From: Niabella beijingensis
GTDB lineage: Bacteria > Bacteroidota > Bacteroidia > Chitinophagales > Chitinophagaceae
Direction: 5' to 3'
NCBI RefSeq assembly: GCF_020034665.1
Contig: NZ_JAIQDI010000002.1
Location: forward strand, 682,001-746,000
DNA: 64,000 nt
Shown: positions 17,463 to 23,950 of the stretch, one piece after another
Numbering within the stretch: position 1 is the first letter of the stretch
How the letters are laid out: the number at the start of each line of letters is the position of its first letter
Translations under genes and position numbers: made by a program
Notes under the pieces: model-generated
Told to the model about the DNA's origin: nothing
The model's input: only the letters and a program-made list of their open reading frames with translations
The model's database searches: none

Positions 17463-18389
17463 ATGAAGCTTTCCACCAAACATTTATTGGGTATTAAAGA
17501 TCTTACTAAAGGTGATATTTCCCTTTTCCTAGATACAGCAGTTCAGTTCAAAGAAGTTTTACAGCGGCCGGTGAAAAAGGTACCGTCCCTGAGGGATGTT
17601 ACGATCGTAAACCTGTTTTACGAAAACTCTACAAGGACCCGCATCTCCTTTGAGCTGGCGGAGAAGCGTCTTTCGGCGGATACGATCAATTTTACAGCAT
17701 CGGGCTCATCCGTATCCAAGGGAGAGACCCTGCTGGACACCGTGAATAATATCCTCTCCATGAAAGTGGATATGGTGGTCATGCGGCACAGTGCCACGGG
17801 CGCGCCTCATTTCCTCGCCCGGCATATACCGGCAGCGATCGTCAACGCCGGTGATGGCATCAATGAACATCCTACCCAGGGACTGCTGGACGCGTTTTCC
17901 ATCCGTGAAAAGATCGGAACGCTCAGCGGGACGAAGGTGGCCATCATCGGGGATATCATGCACAGCCGGGTAGCTATGAGCAATATGTACCTGCTTACCA
18001 AAATGGGCGCAAAGGTAACCGTGTGCGGTCCGCCCACATTGGTGCCGAAATATATTGAGGAGGCTTTTGGAGTAACGGTGAATTATAATTTACAGGAAAC
18101 ACTGAACTGGTGCGATGTGGCCAATGTGCTGCGCATCCAGCTGGAGCGGCAGAACCAGGTGTTGTTCTCCTCGCTGCGGGAATATAACCTGTCTTATGGT
18201 ATCAGCAGAAAATTACTGGCAAGTCTGAAGAAAGACATCGTGATCATGCACCCCGGCCCGATCAACAGGGGCGTGGAGCTGGATAGTGATGTGGCCGACA
18301 GCGGACAATCGATCATCCTGCAGCAGGTGGAAAACGGCGTGGCGGTGAGAATGGCGGTGCTCTATCTGCTTTCAAATAAAAATCAATAA
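17463..18389 (+). CDS. pyrB: Aspartate carbamoyltransferase catalytic subunit
   Basis: 308 aa, the usual length. It condenses carbamoyl phosphate with L-aspartate in the committed step of pyrimidine synthesis. The carbamoyl-phosphate motif STRTR is at FYENSTRTRISFELAEK, KGETLLDT supplies the loop lysine region, INEHPTQGLLDAF is the conserved HPTQ motif, and MHPGPINRGVE forms part of the aspartate site. No pyrI gene follows, consistent with an unregulated trimer, but partner genes elsewhere cannot be excluded. coaD starts 27 bases downstream, so the two may share a transcript. Confidence 0.96.
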   Translation: MKLSTKHLLGIKDLTKGDISLFLDTAVQFKEVLQRPVKKVPSLRDVTIVNLFYENSTRTRISFELAEKRLSADTINFTASGSSVSKGETLLDTVNNILSMKVDMVVMRHSATGAPHFLARHIPAAIVNAGDGINEHPTQGLLDAFSIREKIGTLSGTKVAIIGDIMHSRVAMSNMYLLTKMGAKVTVCGPPTLVPKYIEEAFGVTVNYNLQETLNWCDVANVLRIQLERQNQVLFSSLREYNLSYGISRKLLASLKKDIVIMHPGPINRGVELDSDVADSGQSIILQQVENGVAVRMAVLYLLSNKNQ

Positions 18390-18416
18390 ACATTTTGTAG
18401 TACTTAACCTGGCGCT

Positions 18417-18887
18417 ATGTCAAAGATCTGCTTATTCCCCGGAACCTTTGATCCCATTACCCTGGGGCATGTGGACATTATTAACAGGGCGTTGCCGCTG
18501 TTCGACAAGATCATTGTGGGCATTGGTATCAATACTTCCAAAAGCCCGATGTTCAGCGCAGAAAAAAGACTGAGCTGGATCCGGGCGATCTACCCGGATA
18601 ATACACGTATCGAAGGCGCGATCTATGAAGGGCTTACCGTAAATTTCTGCAGGGAGATCGGTGCCCGTTTTATATTAAGAGGCATCCGTTATGTGAGCGA
18701 TTTTGAATATGAAAAAACAATCGCCGATGCCAACCGCGCGCTGGATCATACGATTGAAACGATCTTCCTTACGGGAGAACCCAAATACACGTCTGTGGCG
18801 TCCACCATTGTCCGGGATATCATCAAGAACAATGGGGATGCAAGTCCGTTCCTTCCGGCAGAAGTATACGCCTCATTAAACGACTGA
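18417..18887 (+). CDS. coaD: Phosphopantetheine adenylyltransferase
   Basis: 156 aa. It transfers AMP from ATP to 4'-phosphopantetheine, the penultimate step of coenzyme A synthesis. The nucleotidyl-transfer motif GTFDPITLGH lies at the N-terminus, FILRGIRYVSDFEYE matches the substrate loop, and STIVRDI corresponds to the ISSSxVR motif. Length and spacing are those of bacterial CoaD. It sits just downstream of pyrB and ends before a strong bidirectional terminator. Confidence 0.96.
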   Translation: MSKICLFPGTFDPITLGHVDIINRALPLFDKIIVGIGINTSKSPMFSAEKRLSWIRAIYPDNTRIEGAIYEGLTVNFCREIGARFILRGIRYVSDFEYEKTIADANRALDHTIETIFLTGEPKYTSVASTIVRDIIKNNGDASPFLPAEVYASLND

Positions 18888-18940
18888 CAATCTTATTTAC
18901 AACCGATCTGTTATTACAGCACATCGCATTTACGTCCAAA

Positions 18941-18974
18941 AATAAAAGGGCTGATCCGGATCAGCCCTTTTATT
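18941..18974. terminator. Bidirectional terminator between coaD and the convergent DUF1080 gene
   Basis: A perfect 34-base palindrome with arms of 17 bases (AATAAAAGGGCTGATCC and its complement). The GC-rich core is flanked by A and T tracts on both strands, so it can end transcription of both converging genes. Confidence 0.9.
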
Positions 18975-19002
18975 GATTGCCTGTGATGCTGCGGCAAAAT
19001 AG

Positions 19003-19746
19003 TTATTCCAGTTCGCGGATCCAGATGTTCCGGAAGCTTACGGGATTACCATGATCCTGGAGTATGATGGGCTCTTTTTCTTTATGAAAAATATTCTGGG
19101 GAATGCCGATGTATTGGGTGGCACCTAAAATGGCTGCGTTATTCTGTACCAGCACACCATTATGGATTACCGTGATGCGTCCCTGTGATTTTACTGTGCT
19201 GTCCTTGTTAAACCGGGGTGCTGTAAAAATGATATCATAGGTCTGCCATTCTCCCGGTTTGCGTGATGCATTGGCAAGCGGCATCAGTTGCTTGTAAATG
19301 CTTCCGGCCTGGCCATTGCTGTAAGTGCGGTTCTTGTAACTGTCGAGCACCTGCAGTTCATAATTACTCATTAAAAAGATACCGCTGTTTCCGCGTCCCT
19401 GTCCATCTCCTTTTACTTCAGCAGGAGCGCGCCATTCCACATGCAGCTGGCAGTCGCCGAAGGATTGTTTGGTACGGATAGCACCGGCTCCTTTTACTAC
19501 GGTGAGTGCTTTATCACCTACTTTCCATGTTGCAGGTCCGCTGCCGTCTGCACGTTCCCATGCAGATAAACCGGAGCCATCGAATAAAACGACCGCATCA
19601 GAGGGGGGATCGGCGCTTGTTGCACCCGGCGTTACTATACGGGGCTCGGGGTTCCATACTTCGGTAATTTTCGGGTCGCCATCCTGGGCGCATAAAAGAT
19701 TGCTTGCATAGAGGGCCGCAAACGCAAGATAAAGTTGCTTTTTCAT
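19003..19746 (-). CDS. DUF1080 / 3-keto-disaccharide hydrolase domain protein, secreted
   Basis: 247 aa from ATG 19746; the frame runs on to 19773, but the signal peptide begins at MKKQLYLAFAALYASNLLCAQ. The domain signature is VVLFDGSGLSAWERADG, FGDCQLHVEWRAP, GNSGIFLMSNYELQVLDSYKN, the jelly-roll fold of DUF1080 proteins. Some of these hydrolyse 3-keto-glycosides and others bind sugars. Periplasmic location is predicted. It lies downstream of the degenerate acylphosphatase gene and convergent with coaD. Confidence 0.88.
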   Translation of the reverse strand: MKKQLYLAFAALYASNLLCAQDGDPKITEVWNPEPRIVTPGATSADPPSDAVVLFDGSGLSAWERADGSGPATWKVGDKALTVVKGAGAIRTKQSFGDCQLHVEWRAPAEVKGDGQGRGNSGIFLMSNYELQVLDSYKNRTYSNGQAGSIYKQLMPLANASRKPGEWQTYDIIFTAPRFNKDSTVKSQGRITVIHNGVLVQNNAAILGATQYIGIPQNIFHKEKEPIILQDHGNPVSFRNIWIRELE

Positions 19747-19808
19747 GTATATGAACATTGAATTAAATAACAAGCAACTTACACAATATCGTCCGAACTG
19801 TGAAAAAA

Positions 19809-20072
19809 TTATGTGAGCGAAAAATTATAGTATGCCTTGAAGGCCAGGTCGCTGGTTTCAATAAGTTCTGCTCCCTGCTCCTTCACCGCTGCTTCACACC
19901 AGGTGATATAATCTTCAAGATGATCTTTGACACCGGTGGTAACCAGGGTTGCTGTGTTGTCGTTGGCTTTAAGTATGCCGGTAATATCCAGTTCCTCTGC
20001 TTTCAGCTGAAGTGTTTTTTGAAATGCCGGATGAAGGGTTTTGCCTTTGATGATGAGCTTCTTTGTATTCAT
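19809..20072 (-). CDS. Degenerate acylphosphatase paralogue lacking catalytic residues
   Basis: 87 aa. It aligns along its whole length with the true acylphosphatase at 20240-20506 (KKLIIKGKTLHPAF against KKIVVTGKVQGVFF; later ITWCEAAVKEQGAELIE against INWCGKGPRDAVITNIN). The phosphate-cradling loop GKVQGVFFR is replaced by GKTLHPAFQ, so the catalytic Arg becomes Q18, and the catalytic Asn becomes A36. It therefore probably keeps the ferredoxin-like fold without hydrolysing acyl phosphates; ligand binding or a protein-contact role is possible. It has its own good promoter 110 bases upstream and is intact, which argues against simple decay. Confidence 0.75.
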   Translation of the reverse strand: MNTKKLIIKGKTLHPAFQKTLQLKAEELDITGILKANDNTATLVTTGVKDHLEDYITWCEAAVKEQGAELIETSDLAFKAYYNFSLT

Positions 20073-20187
20073 TGTTTGAAATTTGATGTTTTCAGTAAAC
20101 CGTTATGACCTTTGTAGTTAACGGAACGGTTTGCTAAACGATTGAACACACCAGAAGGTATGCATTTGATGAACTGATAGGCCAGTT

Positions 20188-20219
20188 CAAATATAGGGAA
20201 AATAACCGGGGCGGACAAC
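20188..20219 (-). promoter_or_regulatory. Promoter of the acylphosphatase-like gene
   Basis: On the minus strand GTTG (20216-20219) and TATATTTG (20188-20195) are 20 bases apart, close to the Bacteroidota TTTG-N19/20-TAnnTTTG consensus. The predicted start near 20181 gives a leader of about 110 bases before ATG 20072. Confidence 0.5.
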
Positions 20220-20239
20220 GCGTTTTTTGTTAATATTGA

Positions 20240-20506
20240 TCAACGAAGGACCTCAAAGCTTGTATACGTCTCTGTTTCAGGGATATCGGTTATATTAATA
20301 TTTGTTATTACTGCATCCCGGGGGCCTTTGCCGCACCAGTTGATGAATTGCTGCAGGGCACCGGAGTTGCCCGTGACATGGATCAGTACCGAGCCGTCGT
20401 CCTGGTTCTCCACGGAACCGTAAAGATGTAGCCGGTCCGCCTCTTGCTTTGCCGTTTTTCTGAAGAATACACCCTGTACTTTTCCGGTGACAACAATTTT
20501 TTTCAT
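20240..20506 (-). CDS. acyP: Acylphosphatase
   Basis: 88 aa, the normal family length. It hydrolyses carboxyl-phosphate bonds in small molecules such as carbamoyl phosphate. The signature GKVQGVFFRKT contains the catalytic arginine R16, and YGSVENQDDGSV contains the catalytic asparagine N34. It lies 13 bases after the stop of the sulfoxide reductase gene, so it is likely cotranscribed with it. A catalytically altered paralogue follows on the same strand. Confidence 0.93.
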   Translation of the reverse strand: MKKIVVTGKVQGVFFRKTAKQEADRLHLYGSVENQDDGSVLIHVTGNSGALQQFINWCGKGPRDAVITNINITDIPETETYTSFEVLR

Positions 20507-20519
20507 GAGGTACCTGTTA

Positions 20520-20993
20520 TTAAAAATGCAGTTGCTGCACTATTGTTTCGAGGTGTTGCTGATCAATGGTGTCAAAATGACCCTGCTGCTCGCTGTCGGC
20601 ATCCAGCACCGCCACAACTGCTCCGTTGCGGATCACCGGCACAACGATCTCTGATCTTGAAGCGCTGCTGCAGGCGATATGGCCCGGAAACTGTTCCACG
20701 TCCGGCACGATGACCGTTGCAGCCTGCTGCCAGGCGGTACCACAGACGCCGCGTCCTTTTTTAATACGGGTGCAGGCTACCGGTCCCTGGAACGGCCCCA
20801 GCACCAGCTCTTCGTTCTTTACAAGATAGAAGCCGACCCACCACCAGCTGAACTGTTCTTTCAACGCGGCGGCAATATTGGAAAGATTGGCGATCAGGTC
20901 CGGTTCTCCTTCGGTCAGTGCGCGGATCTGCGGGATCAATGATTGGTACTGTGCTTCTTTTGAGCCTTTACTGATGATAAGATCTTCTGCCAT
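20520..20993 (-). CDS. msrC: Free methionine-(R)-sulfoxide reductase (GAF domain)
   Basis: 157 aa, a single cytoplasmic GAF domain that reduces free L-methionine-(R)-sulfoxide. The three redox cysteines are present as C74 (VACTRI), C84 (GRGVCGTA) and C108 (HIACSS), with the same 10 and 24 residue spacings as C84/C94/C118 of the E. coli enzyme. SRSEIVVP and VLDADSE complete the signature. The gene starts one base after the stop of the DUF1572 gene and is followed closely by acyP. Confidence 0.92.
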   Translation of the reverse strand: MAEDLIISKGSKEAQYQSLIPQIRALTEGEPDLIANLSNIAAALKEQFSWWWVGFYLVKNEELVLGPFQGPVACTRIKKGRGVCGTAWQQAATVIVPDVEQFPGHIACSSASRSEIVVPVIRNGAVVAVLDADSEQQGHFDTIDQQHLETIVQQLHF

Positions 20994-20994
20994 T

Positions 20995-21525
20995 TTATTT
21001 TATTTCCGTTTTCATTTGATCGTTGTATGCTGCCGATTGTCCTTTTGCTATTGACAGGTCCTGCCATTGGTCTTTCCGGATGTGTTTACCGATAAATACG
21101 ATCTGGCCTACGTGATAGGAGTAGTGCGCCAGCTGCCGGTGTATCGCTTCAATAACTGTCAATGGCTTTGTACGGATGGTGACGGTTTTTTCAAGGTCCT
21201 CCGGCCGCAGTGATTCCAGCGCGCCCAGCAGGCATTTCCAGCCTTCCTCCCAAAGCCGCAGCAGCGCTGTATGGTCCAGGTGCTGTTCTTCAAACTCTGC
21301 ATCCCGGCTGCGCCATTCCTTTTCACCGTCTTCGGTGAGGAAGTTGGTCCAGCGGCTGCGCATGTTGCCATGCAGATGGGTGATGTTCACCGCCAGGTTA
21401 TTATTGGCCGTGTCCGGCTGGAAATGGAAATCGGCTTCGTTTAATTGTGCAAATGTTCTTTCAGCAAGGGCTTTATAATCCTTAAACTGCTGAATAGCGC
21501 TTTTTATAAAGAGATCTTCTTTCAT
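20995..21525 (-). CDS. DinB-like / DUF1572 family protein
   Basis: 176 aa, all-helical, resembling DUF1572 proteins of the DinB four-helix-bundle superfamily. Candidate metal-binding histidines are in VNITHLHGNM and in RQLAHYSYHVGQIVFIG, the typical arrangement. DinB-fold proteins include thiol transferases and enzymes of low-molecular-weight thiol metabolism, but the reaction of this subgroup is unknown. First gene of the run DUF1572, fRMsr, acyP, with an upstream TAAATTTG promoter box. Confidence 0.82.
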   Translation of the reverse strand: MKEDLFIKSAIQQFKDYKALAERTFAQLNEADFHFQPDTANNNLAVNITHLHGNMRSRWTNFLTEDGEKEWRSRDAEFEEQHLDHTALLRLWEEGWKCLLGALESLRPEDLEKTVTIRTKPLTVIEAIHRQLAHYSYHVGQIVFIGKHIRKDQWQDLSIAKGQSAAYNDQMKTEIK

Positions 21526-21544
21526 AGTTTATTGAATGGGTCTT

Positions 21545-21552
21545 CAAATTTA
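21545..21552 (-). promoter_or_regulatory. -7 box upstream of the DUF1572 gene
   Basis: TAAATTTG on the minus strand matches TAnnTTTG and ends 19 bases before the ATG at 21525. No clear -33 element was found. Confidence 0.35.
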
Positions 21553-21564
21553 TAAAAGAAAAAA

Positions 21565-22029
21565 TTAAGCGGCGGCATTTACTATCTCTTCGAACCGACT
21601 GAGAAACATTTTCTTCGAAAAAATATCGTACATAGCCACAGCGAAAAGCAATAGTACTGAAAACAAATAGGGCTTTTCTGTAATCGATAGATAAATGAGT
21701 CCGGCTCCGAATATCGAATAAAAATAATAGAGGAATGGATTTGTTTTTAATACGATATTTATTTTTGTGCCGGGAGTGGTTTTTAGAAATGTGGCATCTA
21801 TTGTTATTGAGTATGTTGTCGCGGGTACCTCATTCAACCAGTTTTTTATATTTCTGAATTCCACTGTAAGTGGATCCTGTTCTTTTACATCTGTGCATAG
21901 GTTTAGTTTATCAAATTGAATAGAACCAAATAAAATATCCTCCATCTTGTTGTTGCCAAAAAAATACGCGACATTTTTTTCTATATGATAACTTTTGCGA
22001 AAGGGTATAATAGGTAAGATCATAAGCAT
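21565..22029 (-). CDS. Hypothetical membrane-anchored protein
   Basis: 154 aa. The first 95 residues are soluble and polar (KMEDILFGSIQFDKLNL; VKEQDPLTVEFRNIKNWLNEV). They are followed by a hydrophobic hairpin at about 100-135 (FLYYFYSIFGAGLIYLSI, YLFSVLLLFAVAMYDIF) and a short C-terminal tail. The GC content is visibly lower than that of its neighbours, which may indicate a recent arrival. No family recognised. The alternative starts at residues 3 and 29 cannot be excluded; the longest ATG is given. Confidence 0.6.
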   Translation of the reverse strand: MLMILPIIPFRKSYHIEKNVAYFFGNNKMEDILFGSIQFDKLNLCTDVKEQDPLTVEFRNIKNWLNEVPATTYSITIDATFLKTTPGTKINIVLKTNPFLYYFYSIFGAGLIYLSITEKPYLFSVLLLFAVAMYDIFSKKMFLSRFEEIVNAAA

Positions 22030-22045
22030 CAGTAATTAAGCAGAC

Positions 22046-22070
22046 AAAAACAGCCCGATCCTTCATCGGG
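22046..22070 (-). terminator. Terminator of the gamma-glutamyltransferase transcript
   Basis: CCCGAT (22054-22059) pairs with ATCGGG (22065-22070) around a 5-base loop. On the minus strand the stem is followed after three bases by TTTTT. It lies about 70 bases after the ggt stop. Confidence 0.6.
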
Positions 22071-22138
22071 AATGGTTTGGCTTTTTTGAGAGTTGAGATT
22101 TCAGACTTGAGATTTAGAATTTGATGCCTGCAATTATA

Positions 22139-23839
22139 TCAGAATCCTGCTGCTGAGTCGTCGCCTCTCCGGTCGGCTACAGCTTCCATTTTTCCGTCGG
22201 GGCGTACTTTAATAACCTCTGTGCGCCCGATTTGTTTACGCTCGTATAATTTATATCCCATTTTTTCAAGTGCTTTTGCGGTAGTATCGGGGAAGCCGCT
22301 TTCAATATCGATACGGTCCGGCAACCACTGGTGGTGGAATTTGGGCCGGTTTACAGCATCAGTGACAGACAGGTTAAAGTCCAGTATATCGATGATCGTT
22401 TGAAAAACGGAGGTAGGGATGGTGGTGCCGCCGGGTGTGCCCAGTACAAGAAAAGGTTTATTGTTCTTTAATACAACTGTGGGAGACATGGCACTCAGCA
22501 TCCGCTTTCCCGGTGCAATAGCATTGGCTTTGCCCCCCACTGCACCAAACATATTGGGGGAGCCGGGTTTGGCGCTGAAGTCGTCCATTTCATCATTGAG
22601 GATAAAGCCGGCACCACCGATCACCGTCCGGCTGCCATAACTATTATTCAGGGTGGTGGTTACGGCAACGGCATTGCCCTCGCCGTCCAGCACACTGAGA
22701 TGCGTGGTCTCCTCGCTTTCGTACCCGGGGATCATTCCGGGCTTTGTAACACTGCTGCTGCCTGCCTTACCGGGTCTGTAATCGCTCATGCGCTGTTTCA
22801 GGTATGCCGCGCTTCTGAGCTGCTCCACCGGTACCTTAAAAAAGTCATCATCGCCCATATACCGGGCACGGTCTGCAAAGGCACGCCGTTCCACCTCTGT
22901 CATCAGCTGTACGGATGCCGGCGTTGAAAAGCCCATGGCACCGATATTGAAGGGTTCTGTCATTTTGAGCATCTGGTTGAGCAGGAGACCTCCGCTGCTG
23001 GGCATGGGCATGCTGATGATATGATGACCACGGTAATCGAACTCCAGAGGGGTGCGGAAGCGGGCGGTATAATTTTTAAGGTCTTCTTTTGTAATGATGC
23101 CGTTCCCCCGTTTCATTTCCTCCACGATCAGTCGGGCCGTTTCGCCTTCATAAAATCCTTTCTGGCCCTCATCGCGGATCCGCATTAATGTAGCTGCAAG
23201 CTCCTTTTGTACCAGGGTATCGCCCTCCTTCCAGGATGTTTCTTTTACAAAAGCCGAAGGAAGGCTACTGTATCTTTTAAAGTCATCCTGGTTGTTGTTC
23301 AGTCCTCTTGCCTCACCCGCAGTGATCTTAAAGCCCTGCTCGGCAAGCAGGATTGCGGGTTGTATCAGTACCTTCATCGGCAGCCGCGCGTATTTATGTG
23401 CAGCAAAAAGCCCGGCCACTGTTCCCGGAACACCGCCGGCAAGATGTCCGTTCAGACTTTTTTCCGCAATGGCATTGCCAGCACTGTCGAGGTACATATC
23501 CCGGTGTGCCGCAGCAGGAGCCATTTCGCGATAGTCCAGTGCAATTTTTTTATTATCCGCCATGCGGGCTACCATAAAGCCGCCGCCGCCGATATTGCCG
23601 GCTCCGGGGTATACTACGGCCAGCGCCCATTGCGTGGCAATAGCAGCATCCACCGCGTTGCCTCCTTTTTTCAGCATTTCCAGTCCGGCCTCGCTGGCGA
23701 GCGGATGGGCAGATACGACAGCGCCTTTGGAAGCAGTGGCCGTTTTCCGGATACTGTAATCGAAGCCGTTCTGGGCAGCAGTTATCCTGCTTCCGGATAA
23801 AAACAAAAAGAGCGCCCAAATCAGTTTACGGTAGTTCAT
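22139..23839 (-). CDS. ggt: Gamma-glutamyltransferase, periplasmic
   Basis: 566 aa. It is an N-terminal nucleophile hydrolase that moves or hydrolyses the gamma-glutamyl group of glutathione and related peptides. The signal peptide is MNYRKLIWALFLFLSGSRITAAQ. The large subunit begins with ASKGAVVSAHPLASEAGLEMLKKGGNAVDAAIA. Autocleavage is expected before T378 in ESEETTHLSVLDGEGNAVAVTTTLN, giving a large and a small subunit. The small subunit has the MLSAMSPTVVLKNNKPFLVLGTPGG signature that forms the oxyanion region. It stands alone and is followed by a terminator. Confidence 0.95.
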   Translation of the reverse strand: MNYRKLIWALFLFLSGSRITAAQNGFDYSIRKTATASKGAVVSAHPLASEAGLEMLKKGGNAVDAAIATQWALAVVYPGAGNIGGGGFMVARMADNKKIALDYREMAPAAAHRDMYLDSAGNAIAEKSLNGHLAGGVPGTVAGLFAAHKYARLPMKVLIQPAILLAEQGFKITAGEARGLNNNQDDFKRYSSLPSAFVKETSWKEGDTLVQKELAATLMRIRDEGQKGFYEGETARLIVEEMKRGNGIITKEDLKNYTARFRTPLEFDYRGHHIISMPMPSSGGLLLNQMLKMTEPFNIGAMGFSTPASVQLMTEVERRAFADRARYMGDDDFFKVPVEQLRSAAYLKQRMSDYRPGKAGSSSVTKPGMIPGYESEETTHLSVLDGEGNAVAVTTTLNNSYGSRTVIGGAGFILNDEMDDFSAKPGSPNMFGAVGGKANAIAPGKRMLSAMSPTVVLKNNKPFLVLGTPGGTTIPTSVFQTIIDILDFNLSVTDAVNRPKFHHQWLPDRIDIESGFPDTTAKALEKMGYKLYERKQIGRTEVIKVRPDGKMEAVADRRGDDSAAGF

Positions 23840-23950
23840 GCTTAAAATTTAGCGGAAGGTAAAAAAAGTTTCCGGTTTCCCGACGGCGTGTTGTTGGAGG
23901 AATGTGATGCATGGTTCACAACTATGATCGATGAATTGTATATTCGTACG

